DNA of 32,231 bases from NCBI GenBank assembly GCA_030603065.1, contig JAUVYN010000033.1, positions 1 to 32,231 on the forward strand. Direction: 5' to 3'. This DNA is from Pseudomonas sp. GTDB lineage: Bacteria > Pseudomonadota > Gammaproteobacteria > Pseudomonadales > Pseudomonadaceae. The notes beneath the pieces are model-generated. The model saw only the letters and a program-made list of their open reading frames with translations, was not told where the DNA came from and did no database searches. This document shows, in pieces, positions 15,850 to 24,900 of this stretch (the first letter of the stretch is position 1; each line of letters opens with the position of its first letter). The position numbers and the translations under genes were made by a program.

Positions 15850-16548
15850 ATGCGCTTGCCCAACGAATACCTTACCGAAGTCCTGCGCCACCCACTGCTG
15901 GCGCTGTTCGATTCCGAAGCGCAGGCCCAGCTGCTGGCCGAGGCGCAATATCGGGATTACTATCCGCTGGCACTGATCTTCCGCCAGGCCGACCCGGCCG
16001 AGCGCTTTTTCCTGGTGCTGCGCGGCAAGGTAAAGCTGTTTCGCATCTCTGCAGACGGCAAGGAGAAGGTCGTCGAGGTCATCCAGGCCGGGCAGACCTT
16101 CGCCGAAGCGGTCATGTTTCTGCAAAAGCCGGTGTATCCGGTATGCGCCGAAACCCTCGAGCCCGTTCACCTGATCAGCTTTTCCAACCGGCTGATGCTC
16201 GAGTTGTTGCAGCAGAATCCACAGACCTGTCTGCACATGCTTGGGCACCTGAGCATTCGCCTGCACCAACGGCTCGATGAACTGGAGAACCTGACCCTGC
16301 AGAACGCGACCCAGCGCTTTGCCCTGTATCTGGTCGGCCAGGTCAAGGATCGCTCAGCCGAGTCCGCCGAGCTGGACCTGCACCTGCCCAAGGGTCTTAT
16401 AGCCGCACGCTTGTCGATCCAGCCCGAGACTCTGTCACGGGTCATCGGCAACCTGCGCCAGATGGGTCTTATTGAAATACGTACCCGACACATCAGTATT
16501 CCGAGCATCAGCCGTCTGCTTCAGCAGTTCGGCGGTGTGCCAGCCTGA
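15850..16548 (+). CDS. dnr: DNR-type Crp/Fnr transcription regulator
   Basis: The ATG at 15850 (MRLPNEYLTE) lies 10 bp after nnrS with AGGG upstream. The 232-residue protein has an N-terminal cyclic-nucleotide-type beta-barrel (residues about 20-130), the long dimer helix (RLHQRLDELENLTLQNATQR) and a C-terminal winged helix. It lacks the N-terminal cysteine set of FNR/ANR, so it cannot carry their oxygen-sensing cluster. The recognition helix LSIQPETLSRVIGNL keeps the Glu and Arg that read TTGAT half-sites and closely matches P. aeruginosa DNR, which senses NO through heme and turns on nitrite and NO respiration genes. Its likely local targets are the boxes before hemN and narK. No such box is visible upstream of its own operon. 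Confidence 0.9.
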   Translation: MRLPNEYLTEVLRHPLLALFDSEAQAQLLAEAQYRDYYPLALIFRQADPAERFFLVLRGKVKLFRISADGKEKVVEVIQAGQTFAEAVMFLQKPVYPVCAETLEPVHLISFSNRLMLELLQQNPQTCLHMLGHLSIRLHQRLDELENLTLQNATQRFALYLVGQVKDRSAESAELDLHLPKGLIAARLSIQPETLSRVIGNLRQMGLIEIRTRHISIPSISRLLQQFGGVPA

Positions 16549-16593
16549 CGCTGTGCAGTGGAAGGCAGGATTTAACCTTAAACGGAGCAGAAA

Positions 16594-16914
16594 ATGCGCA
16601 AGACATTGATCACCCTGAGCAGCCTGCTGCTGGCAGCCAGTTGCGGTAGCCTGGCCCATGCAGAGGGCGATGCCGAAGCCGGAGCGAAACTGACCGCGCG
16701 CTGCATGGGTTGCCACGGCAAGACCGGCCACTCGACCTCGCGTATGTACCCCTCGCTTGCCGGGCAGGACGCCGAGTATCTGGTGGACGCGATGAAAGCC
16801 TATCGGGACGGTGGTCGTACGGGCAGGCGGGCGAACATCATGGTGCCCTTCGTGCGCAATCTGAGCGATCAGGACATCGCCGATATCGCAGCCTTCTACA
16901 GTCAGCAGGAATAA
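16594..16914 (+). CDS. Small monoheme c-type cytochrome
   Basis: This is a 106-residue exported protein. Residues 1-23 form a signal peptide with a likely cleavage after AHA. The mature part of about 83 residues has the heme motif CMGCH (37-41) and an axial Met in IMVPFV (Met83), the pattern of class I cytochromes of the c553/c4-half type. PSLAGQDAEYLVDAMKAYRDG is the typical helix following the heme. It is probably a periplasmic electron carrier for nitrite or NO respiration. It follows dnr by 45 bp with GGAG before the ATG and may be co-transcribed. Cys17 in LLAASCGS could alternatively be a lipobox cysteine, which would make it a membrane-tethered lipoprotein. Confidence 0.9.
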   Translation: MRKTLITLSSLLLAASCGSLAHAEGDAEAGAKLTARCMGCHGKTGHSTSRMYPSLAGQDAEYLVDAMKAYRDGGRTGRRANIMVPFVRNLSDQDIADIAAFYSQQE

Positions 16915-16925
16915 GCAGCGAGGGT

Positions 16926-16952
16926 CCAGCGGTGGCTTTCAGCCGCCGCTGG
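16926..16952. terminator. Hairpin between converging cytochrome c and moaA
   Basis: CCAGCGGTGGC (16926-16936) and GCCGCCGCTGG (16942-16952) pair over 11 bp with one T-G wobble and a five-base loop. No T-tract follows on either strand, so it is at best an atypical bidirectional terminator. The moaA stop codon (16939-16941) lies in the loop and its last sense codons are inside the stem. Confidence 0.45.
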
Positions 16953-17934
16953 CGTTCATGAAGCGCAGGACCTGCACGTCCCCATTTGAAGCGAATTCGT
17001 GGCGGGCCGGCTTGCGTTGCAGAGCGGCCTGCAATGCCTTGAGCAGTGGCTCGTCAGTGGTCGGATGGCGGCGCACCAGGGCGCGCATGTCGATGGAGTT
17101 TTCATGCCCCAGGCACAGCAGCAGCCGGCCTTCGGCGGTCATGCGAACCCGGTTGCAAGTGGAACAGAAGTTGTGGGAATGGGGCGAAATGAAGCCGATC
17201 CGGCTGCCCGGATGGCCTTCGAGCCGAACATAACGTGCCGGCCCGCCGGTGTTCTCGGCGCTGTCTATCAGGTTGTAGCGCTGACTGATCAGCTCCCTGA
17301 CCTCATCGCTTGAACAGAAGGACTCACCGCGCGAGCGGCCTACGTGCCCGAGCGGCATCTCCTCGATGAAGCTGATATCCAGCCCGCGCTGCACGGCATA
17401 ATCCACCAGATCGGGGACCTCGTCGGCATTGCGACCCTTCATCACCACCACGTTGAGCTTGACCGAATCGAAGCCGGCATCACAGGCGGCATCGACGCCC
17501 GCGAGCACCTGGGACAGATCGCCGGTACGGGTGATCGCCTTGAAGCGAGCCGCATCCAGACTGTCCAGGCTGATGTTCAACCGCTTCACGCCGGCATCCG
17601 CCAGAGGGCGCGCCAGGCGGGTCAGTTGCGAGCCGTTGGTGGTCATCACCAGTTCGCGCAGACCCGGCTGCCCGGCGATTTCCTGGCACAGCTCGACAAC
17701 CCCACGGCGCACCAGAGGCTCACCACCAGTGAGGCGGATCTTGCGTACGCCCTGGGAGACGAACAGCCGCGCCAGCCGGGCAAGCTCCTCGAGGCCGAGG
17801 ATCTGCTGGCGCGGCAGGAACACCATATCCTCGGCCATGCAGTACACACAGCGGAAGTCGCAGCGATCGGTCACCGACATGCGCAGGTAATCGATGCGTC
17901 TGCCCAGCCCGTCGATCAGAGGTGTGTCGGTCAT
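16939..17934 (-). CDS. moaA: GTP 3',8-cyclase MoaA
   Basis: This is a 331-residue radical-SAM enzyme of normal length. It has the N-terminal cluster motif CDFRCVYC (Cys25, Cys29, Cys32) and the SAM motif LTGGEP. The C-terminal second [4Fe-4S] cluster motif is C-X2-C-X13-C (FCSTCNR ... LLLCLG), with the RVR arginines beside it. The C-terminal Gly-Gly needed for activity is present (NASGG). It converts GTP to 3',8-cyclo-GTP, the first step of molybdopterin synthesis, and so supports NarG. It is the last gene of the nar operon, 14 bp after the parvulin gene, the same order as in P. aeruginosa, where it is a second, operon-borne moaA copy. AAGGG lies before the ATG. Confidence 0.97.
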   Translation of the reverse strand: MTDTPLIDGLGRRIDYLRMSVTDRCDFRCVYCMAEDMVFLPRQQILGLEELARLARLFVSQGVRKIRLTGGEPLVRRGVVELCQEIAGQPGLRELVMTTNGSQLTRLARPLADAGVKRLNISLDSLDAARFKAITRTGDLSQVLAGVDAACDAGFDSVKLNVVVMKGRNADEVPDLVDYAVQRGLDISFIEEMPLGHVGRSRGESFCSSDEVRELISQRYNLIDSAENTGGPARYVRLEGHPGSRIGFISPHSHNFCSTCNRVRMTAEGRLLLCLGHENSIDMRALVRRHPTTDEPLLKALQAALQRKPARHEFASNGDVQVLRFMNASGG

Positions 17935-17948
17935 GGCCCTTGCTCCAG

Positions 17949-18767
17949 TTATTGCAACAGCGGAGTGTCTGCTCCGCGCATGAGGATACCGTCTATTTCA
18001 GCTTGTCCTACCAGGGTTTCGAGGTACTGTACCACGGCCTTGTTCCCTACCCGCTCGGCCAGTTCGCGACGAATGTCGTCGCGCACCAGCTCGTATGGCA
18101 GTTTGCGACCTTCTATACGCATGTCCACCCACACCACATGAAAGCCGAAGCGCGACTCCAGCGGCTGCAGCGACAGGCCTTCGGGCAGACGCATCAATTG
18201 CCGCTCGAACTCCGGCACCGTCTGGCCCGGGCTGAGCTGCCCAAGCTCCCCGCCCTGCTCCTTCGACGGGCAGGCCGAGTGGCGGCGGGCCAGGTCGGCA
18301 AAGCGATCCGGCGCCGCCTGCAGCTCGGCGATCAGCGCCAGCGCGGTGTCCCGCAGCCGGCTACGTTCGACGATGTCATCCGGTGCGGCGGCCAGGAGGA
18401 TGTGCCGGGCGGCCAGCAGCGGCGCGGTAGTGAAACGTGCCGGATTGGACTCGTAATAGTGTACCAGCGTGGCTTCGTCGGCCTCGGGAATCAACACCTC
18501 GCGTTCGATCAGAACACGAAACAGTGCTTCTTCTTCGCTTTCATCGGCTTCCGGCATGACCAACAGGTCAAGCTCGGCAGCGCGCTGCTCCAGCAGTTCG
18601 CGGATGACCAGCGCCTGGGCGGCGAGAAACACTGCCTCGTCGCGGCTTTCGGCCGGATGATACTGCATCTCCAGCGCGATGTTCTTGGGGTCGAGCGGCA
18701 CCCCGTTGACCCGCACCCGAGGCCATTCCGGCTTTTCGCTGGTGGCAATGATGGCTGAGCTGTTCAT
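17949..18767 (-). CDS. PpiC/parvulin-type peptidylprolyl isomerase (NifM-like)
   Basis: The product has 272 residues. The second half holds a parvulin domain: [15 protein letters not shown] is the first strand and helix, [21 protein letters not shown] is the central signature in near-complete form, and [14 protein letters not shown] is the closing strand. The N-terminal half is helical and acidic, like NifM, which matures nitrogenase iron protein. There is no signal peptide, so it should be cytoplasmic. A parvulin gene between narI and moaA is a standing feature of Pseudomonas nar operons, and a folding or assembly role for NarGH or NarI is the usual proposal. It begins 28 bp after narI with GAGAG upstream. 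Confidence 0.9.
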   Translation of the reverse strand: MNSSAIIATSEKPEWPRVRVNGVPLDPKNIALEMQYHPAESRDEAVFLAAQALVIRELLEQRAAELDLLVMPEADESEEEALFRVLIEREVLIPEADEATLVHYYESNPARFTTAPLLAARHILLAAAPDDIVERSRLRDTALALIAELQAAPDRFADLARRHSACPSKEQGGELGQLSPGQTVPEFERQLMRLPEGLSLQPLESRFGFHVVWVDMRIEGRKLPYELVRDDIRRELAERVGNKAVVQYLETLVGQAEIDGILMRGADTPLLQ

Positions 18768-18795
18768 GATCTCTCGTTCCTCAGTAGCGCCAGGA

Positions 18796-19629
18796 TTACT
18801 CCTGGCGCGGGGCCTGGGCTACCGGACGGTTGGCCAGTGCGCCGAGCGCGGCACCCGGGTTCACAGTCGGGATGTCGATCAGGCCAGGGCGGTCGGCATC
18901 GCTGTCGCGGGCCGGCTGCGCGGCGGGGGCACGCTTGGGCTGCGGCTTGCTGGCCTTGAGTCGGACGATCTGATAGCGCCGTCCGAGGTACCACACCGGG
19001 GCGCTGACAATGTGCACCAGGCGGGTGAAGGGGAACAGCACGAACAGGCTCAGACCGAGGAAGACGTGCAGCTTGTAGACCAGGCTGACCGGTTCGATGG
19101 CGGCAGCGGCCAGGGTCGGCTGGAAGGTCACTGTGTACTGTGCCCAGTTGGCCAGCATGACCATCACCGAACCGTCCATGTGGCCGGCTGACGCCGGAAT
19201 GGTCGCCAGCCCGAGCAGCAGTTGCGCCAGCAGCACCCACAGGATCAGCACGTCAGAAGCACTCGACGATGCCCGCACGCGCGGATTGAACATCCGCCGG
19301 TGGATCAGCATGAGCAGACCGATCAGGCACAGGGTGCCGAAGAAGCCGCCCGATACCATGGCCAGCAACTGCTTGTTGGAGGTGCTGATGACGTGGTGAT
19401 AGATCGCCTCCGGGATCAGCAGACCAACGAAGTGTCCGGCCAGGATGAACAGAATCCCGACGTGGAACAGCACGCTGGCGATGCGGAAGTTGCGATCATG
19501 CAGGAACTGACTGGACCCAGCCTTCCAGGTGTACTGGGACAGATCGAAACGCGCCCAGCAACCGATGACCAGTACCGCCAGGGCCACGAAGGGATAGACG
19601 CCGAACAGCAGAAAGTTGAGGTTTGACAT
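18796..19629 (-). CDS. narI: Respiratory nitrate reductase gamma subunit (cytochrome b)
   Basis: The product has 277 residues with five membrane helices. It carries the conserved histidines for its two b hemes in NLFH-like context (SVLFHVGILFILAGHFVG), a histidine following TIPASAG (HMDGS) and FRLH-like KLHVFLGLSLF. QYTWKAGSSQ near the start and RLVHIVSAPVWYLGRRYQ at the end of the core match E. coli NarI. NarI oxidises quinol at the outer face of the inner membrane and passes electrons to NarH. The E. coli protein (225 residues) stops just after RKYQLVR. Here the chain continues for about 50 residues as a Pro/Ala-rich, probably disordered cytoplasmic tail. TAGGAGG precedes the ATG and narJ ends 9 bp upstream. 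Confidence 0.97.
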   Translation of the reverse strand: MSNLNFLLFGVYPFVALAVLVIGCWARFDLSQYTWKAGSSQFLHDRNFRIASVLFHVGILFILAGHFVGLLIPEAIYHHVISTSNKQLLAMVSGGFFGTLCLIGLLMLIHRRMFNPRVRASSSASDVLILWVLLAQLLLGLATIPASAGHMDGSVMVMLANWAQYTVTFQPTLAAAAIEPVSLVYKLHVFLGLSLFVLFPFTRLVHIVSAPVWYLGRRYQIVRLKASKPQPKRAPAAQPARDSDADRPGLIDIPTVNPGAALGALANRPVAQAPRQE

Positions 19630-19638
19630 GATGGCCTC

Positions 19639-20373
19639 CTATGCCCGGCGCGCCGGCTGGGCATTGTCATTGAAATCGACCCAGTGAACCGGAACCGCGA
19701 CTTCCTCGCGGGCCCTGACGTTCGCCGGACGGGTACCACAGGACGCAGTGCTGTCCCCGTTGAGGAAGGTCACCTGCTCTTCCTCCCAATCCTTGTCGAG
19801 CGCTTCCAGCGTGTTGTCCGGCTGCTCGGCAGTGACCTGTTCACGGACTGTCTCCATTGCGCTGGCCGGCTCGCACCCGGCGATCTGCAGTAGCGCACGG
19901 AAGCAGGACGCGTAATCCGACTGACGCTCTTCCAGACGCACCGCCAGCAGCGCCAAAAGGTGCTCGACATCGGCCAGTCCTTCGCGGGCGACCACGTCTT
20001 CACGCGTCGCCAGGAACTCCAGATAAAGCGGAATGTAGTCCGGCAGTTCCTTGACGCCGATGGCGAAGCCGGCTTCCTCGTACTGGGCCATCAGATCGAC
20101 CATGGCCTGCCCGCGGTCCCGGGACTCGCCATGGACGTGCTCGAACAGCAGCATCGACAGGTAGCGGCCGCGCTCGAACAGCTCGGTGTAGGCTTCCTGG
20201 GCGTCGAGCAGCTCGACGCCGGTAATGCGCTCCAGCAGGGCCACAAGCGCCTGGCGCTGCGCCGGGCTGATTTCGCGGGCGGCCATGATGGCTTCCCGCA
20301 GTTCGCCGGCCGCCCCGTGCACCTCGGCGCAGGGGTAGTCCAGCAGTAGCGATATCACCTTGAGAATGCGCAT
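19639..20373 (-). CDS. narJ: Nitrate reductase molybdenum cofactor assembly chaperone
   Basis: The product has 244 residues, all helical and acidic, without export signal. MRILKVISLLLDYP at the start and ELFERGRYLSMLLFEHVHGESRDRG, broken here into its two conserved parts ELFERGR and LFEHVHGESRDRGQAM, are the NarJ signatures. KELPDYIPLYLEFL follows. NarJ binds apo-NarG, holds the complex until the molybdenum cofactor and FS0 cluster are inserted, and then allows membrane attachment to NarI. It is not part of the mature enzyme. The start lies one base after the narH stop, suggesting translational coupling. The C-terminal 40 residues are more polar and variable than the core. Confidence 0.97.
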   Translation of the reverse strand: MRILKVISLLLDYPCAEVHGAAGELREAIMAAREISPAQRQALVALLERITGVELLDAQEAYTELFERGRYLSMLLFEHVHGESRDRGQAMVDLMAQYEEAGFAIGVKELPDYIPLYLEFLATREDVVAREGLADVEHLLALLAVRLEERQSDYASCFRALLQIAGCEPASAMETVREQVTAEQPDNTLEALDKDWEEEQVTFLNGDSTASCGTRPANVRAREEVAVPVHWVDFNDNAQPARRA

Positions 20374-20374
20374 G

Positions 20375-21913
20375 TCATTCCTCCCACAGCTGGACGGTTT
20401 TCAGTACGTCGCGACGGTTGGCCTTCTTCGCGCCGAACATGTTGGTGTCGGAACTGCCGTTGCAGCCGCTGCCGAAGGTGAAGCCACAACCGTTACGTTC
20501 GGCGAAGACTTCACTCATCGCTTCTTCGCGATGGGCAGTGGGGATCACATAGCGATCCTCGTAGTTGGCAATGGCCAGGTAGCGATACATGTCTTCGGCC
20601 AGGGCGCGGTTGAGTCCCACCTGCTCCAGTACCTGCAGATTCTCGACGCCATCGACCTGTTGCGAACGCTTGTACACGCGCATCGCCAGCAGACGCTTGA
20701 GCGCGAGCTTGACCGGCTCCTCGTCACCTGCGGTGAGCAGGTTGGCCAGATAGCGCAGCGGAATGCGCAGGCTGTCGACGTCGGGCAGGATGCCGTTCAT
20801 GCCGACCTTTCCCACTTCCGCGGCGTTCTGGATCGGTGACAGCGGCGGCACGTACCACACCATCGGCAGCGTCCGGTACTCCGGATGCAGCGGCAGGGCC
20901 AGCTTCCAATCCACCGCCATCTTGTACACCGGCGACTTCTGTGCGGCCTCGATCACCGACATCGGCACGCCGTCCGCAACGGCCTGGCGAATCACCGCCG
21001 GATCATTGGGATCCAGGAAGATCTCCAGCTGCTTGGCGTACAGATCCTGCTCGTTCGGGGTGCTTGCCACCTCATGGATGCGGTCGGCGTCATACAGCAG
21101 CACACCGAGGTAGCGAATCCGGCCTACGCAGGTCTCCGAGCAGATGGTCGGCATGCCCGACTCGATACGCGGGTAGCAGAAGATGCACTTTTCGGATTTG
21201 CCGCTCTTCCAGTTGAAGTAGATCTTCTTGTACGGGCAGCCGCTGATGCACATCCGCCAGCCGCGGCACTTCTCCTGGTCGATCAGGACGATGCCGTCCT
21301 CTTCACGCTTGTAGATCGCACCGCTCGGACAGGCCGCTGCGCAGGCCGGATTGAGACAGTGCTCACACAGACGCGGCAGGTACATCATGAAGGTGTTTTC
21401 GTATTCACCGTAGATGTCGGCCTGGATCTGGTCGAAATTCTTGTCCTTGCGGCGTTTGGCGAACTCGGTACCGAGGATTTCTTCCCAGTTCGGACCCCAC
21501 TCGATCTTCTCCATGCGCTTGCCGGAGATGGCCGAGCGCGGCCGGGCAGTCGGCTGGTGCGCCTGCTCCGGGGCGGTATGCAGATTCTGGTAGTCGAAGT
21601 CGAACGGCTCGTAGTAGTCGTCGATGGTCGGCATGTCCGGATTGGCGAAGATGTTCGCCAACACGCGGAACTTGCCACCGATCTTCGGATTGATCGAACC
21701 GTCCTTGTTGCGGACCCAGCCGCCCTTCCACTTGCTCTGATTCTCCCAGTCCTTCGGGTAGCCGATACCGGGCTTGGTCTCGACGTTGTTGAACCAGGCG
21801 TATTCCATGCCCTCGCGGCTGGTCCAGACGTTTTTGCAGGTAATCGAACAGGTGTGGCAGCCGATGCACTTGTCCAGGTTCAGTACCATGCCTACTTGCG
21901 AACGAATTTTCAT
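20375..21913 (-). CDS. narH: Respiratory nitrate reductase beta subunit (iron-sulfur)
   Basis: The ATG at 21913 (MKIRSQVGMVLNLDKCIGCH) is chosen, with GAGGAG 7 bp upstream, giving 512 residues, the size of E. coli NarH. Four cysteine groups for three [4Fe-4S] and one [3Fe-4S] clusters are visible: KCIGCHTCSITCKN near the start; LCEHCLNPACAAACPSG; KCRGWRMCISGCPYKK, where Trp in place of a cysteine marks the [3Fe-4S] cluster; and KCIFCYPRIESGMPTICSETC. It carries electrons from NarI heme b to NarG on the cytoplasmic side. It ends one base before narJ and begins 10 bp after the narG stop. Confidence 0.98.
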   Translation of the reverse strand: MKIRSQVGMVLNLDKCIGCHTCSITCKNVWTSREGMEYAWFNNVETKPGIGYPKDWENQSKWKGGWVRNKDGSINPKIGGKFRVLANIFANPDMPTIDDYYEPFDFDYQNLHTAPEQAHQPTARPRSAISGKRMEKIEWGPNWEEILGTEFAKRRKDKNFDQIQADIYGEYENTFMMYLPRLCEHCLNPACAAACPSGAIYKREEDGIVLIDQEKCRGWRMCISGCPYKKIYFNWKSGKSEKCIFCYPRIESGMPTICSETCVGRIRYLGVLLYDADRIHEVASTPNEQDLYAKQLEIFLDPNDPAVIRQAVADGVPMSVIEAAQKSPVYKMAVDWKLALPLHPEYRTLPMVWYVPPLSPIQNAAEVGKVGMNGILPDVDSLRIPLRYLANLLTAGDEEPVKLALKRLLAMRVYKRSQQVDGVENLQVLEQVGLNRALAEDMYRYLAIANYEDRYVIPTAHREEAMSEVFAERNGCGFTFGSGCNGSSDTNMFGAKKANRRDVLKTVQLWEE

Positions 21914-21923
21914 GGCTGTCTCC

Positions 21924-24900
21924 TCACTCAATATCCTGGGGCAGCGGCTGCGGTAGCGCATCGCCACCCAGACCACCGTGTTCTGTACCGTCGAGCCAGT
22001 CGATCTTGCTCATCTTGCGCACCACGACGAACTCGTCGCGGTTGCAACCAACGGTGCCGTAGTAGTTGAAGCCCCATGCCTGCTGGGCGTAACCGCCGAT
22101 CATGTGGGTAGGCTTGAGGACCACGCGGGTCACCGAGTTGTGGTGGCCGCCGCGGGTCTTGGTGGTTTCCGCACCCGGCATGTTCACGATCCGCTCCTGG
22201 GCGTGATACATCATCACCATCCCTTCCTTGACCCGCTGGCTGACCACCGCACGGGCGACCAGCGCACCGTTGGCGTTGAAACACTCGACCCAGTCGTTGT
22301 CCTCGATGCCGGCCTTCTGCGCGTCGAGCTCGGACAGCCAGATGATCGGGCCACCACGGCTCAGGGTGAGCATGATCAGGTTGTCCGAGTAGGTGCTGTG
22401 GATGCCCCACTTCTGGTGCGGAGTGATCCAGTTCAGGACGATCTCGGTGTTGCCGTTGCTCTTCTTGCCCTTCACGTAGTCGATGGTGCGGGTGTTGATC
22501 GGTGGCCTGTAGCTCATCAGCTGTTCACCGAAGGCCTGCATCCAGGGGTGATCCTGGAAGAACTGCTGGCGGCCGGTGATGGTGCGCCACGGGATGTACT
22601 CGTGAACGTTGGTATAACCGGCGTTGTAGCTTACGTTTTCGTCTTCCAGGCCGGACCAGGTCGGGCTGGAGATGATCTTGCGCGGCTGGGCCTGGATGTC
22701 GCGGAAGCGGATCGATTCGTGCTCCTTGCCGACGGCCAGATGGCTGTGATCGCGGCCGGTGAACTTGGACAGTGCTTCCCACGCCTTGACCGCAACGTGA
22801 CCGTTGGTCTCGGGCGCCAGACTCAGCACCACCTCGGCAGCGTCGATTGCCGAGACGATCTGCGGACGACCCTGGCTGATGCCCTCTTCCAGTACCTCAT
22901 GGTTGAGCTTGCCGAGGAACTCGACTTCGTGGTCGGTGTTCCAGCTGATGCCCTTGCCGCCGTTGCCCAGCTTCTCCAGCAGCGGCCCGAGGGAGGTGAA
23001 CTTCTTGTAGGTGTTCACGTAGTCGCGCTCGACAACCATCATGTTCGGGCAGTTCTTGCCCGGAACCGGTGCCTCGCCAGCGGTTTTCCAGTCGGTACCG
23101 CCGAAGGGCTGGGCCAGTTCGCCGGGGCTGTCGTGCAGCATCGGTACGGTGACCAGATCCTTCTCGACGCCGAGTACGCCCTTGGCGACTTCCGAGAACT
23201 TCTTGGCGATCGACTTGTAGATCTCCCAGTCGGACTTGGACTCCCATGCCGGATCGGCCGCCTGCGACAGCGGGTGAATGAAGGGGTGCATGTCGGAGGT
23301 GTTCAGGTCGTCCTTTTCGTACCAGGTAGCGGTCGGCAGCACGATATCCGAGTAGACGCAGGTCGAGGACATGCGGAAGTCCAGCGTGGTGACCAGATCC
23401 AGCTTGCCGATGGCGCCTTCGTCGACCCACTCGGCTTCCTGCGGCTTGAAGCCGCCGCGCTTGCCCAGATCCTCGTTCATCACGCCGTGCTTGGGCGTAC
23501 CCAGCAGGTACTTGAGCATGTACTCGTGACCCTTGCCAGAGCTGCCAAGCAGGTTCGAACGCCAGATGAACAGGTTGCGCGGGAAGTTGGCCGGGTTGTC
23601 CGGCTGCTCGCAGGCGAACTTCAGGCTGCCATCCTGCAGCGACTGGGTGACGTAATCCACCGGCGACATCCCGGCGGCTTCCGCGTCGCGGCAGATCTGC
23701 AACGGATTGCGGTTGAGCTGCGGTGCGCTCGGCAGCCAGCCGGCCCGCTCGGCACGGATGTTGTAATCGAGCATGTGCTCGGGGAACTGCGATTTGTCGG
23801 CCAGCGGCGAAAGCACCTCGTGGATGCTCATCTTCTCGTGGCGCCACTGCGAGCTGTGGTTGTAGAAGAAGCTGGTGCTGTTCATCTGACGCGGCGGACG
23901 GCTCCAGTCGAGACCGAAGGCCAGCGGCAGCCAGCCGGTCTGCGGACGCAGCTTCTCCTGACCTACGTAGTGTGCCCAGCCACCACCGCTCTGACCCACG
24001 CAGCCGCACAGCATCAGCATGTTGATCAGGCCGCGGTAGTTCATGTCCATGTGGTACCAGTGGTTCATCGCCGCACCGACGATGATCATCGACCGTCCGC
24101 GGGTCTTGTCCGCGGTGTCAGCGAACTCACGGGCAACCTGAATCACCTTTTCGCGGGATACGCCGGTGATCTGCTCCTGCCAGGCCGGGGTGCCGGCTAC
24201 GCTGGCGTCATCGTAGCTGCTGGCGACGTTCTTGCCGCCCAGGCCACGGTCGATGCCCAGGCCGGCGGCCTGGATGTCGAACACGGTCGCGACGCGCAGG
24301 CTGCGGCCGTCTGCCAGGGGCAGGACGCGGCTGGGTACGCGGCGGTACTGGATTTCCTCGCCTTCGGCGTGCTGGAAGTGATCGTGCAACTGGCCGCCGA
24401 AATAGGGGAAGGCCACCTCGACTGCCTCGCCGTTCTCGATCTGCGACAGCTGCAGTTCGACTTCACGGCCCTGACCGCCTTCGCGGGCTTCGATGTTCCA
24501 CTTGCCCGACTCGCCCCAGCGGTAGCCAATGGAGCCCAGCGGGGAGACCAGTTCGCCGGAGGGGCCGTCGACCGCAACGGTTTTCCATTCCGGGTTGTTG
24601 TCCTGGCCGAGCTTGCCGTCCAGGTCGGAGGCGCGCAGGAAGCGGGTCGGCTTGTAGCCGTGCTCGGCATCCTCGAGCAGTACCAGCATCGGCAGGTCGG
24701 TGTAGCGCCGCACGTAGTCGGTGAAGTAGGCGCTCGGCTTCTCCAGGTGGAATTCCTTGAAGATGACATGGTTGAACGCCTGGGCCAGTGCCGCATCGGT
24801 GCCCTGCTTGGGGTTCAGCCAGAGATCGGTAAGCTTGGCGACTTCCGAGTAATCCGGGGTGATGGACACGGTCTTGGTGCCCTTGTAGCGAACTTCGGTA

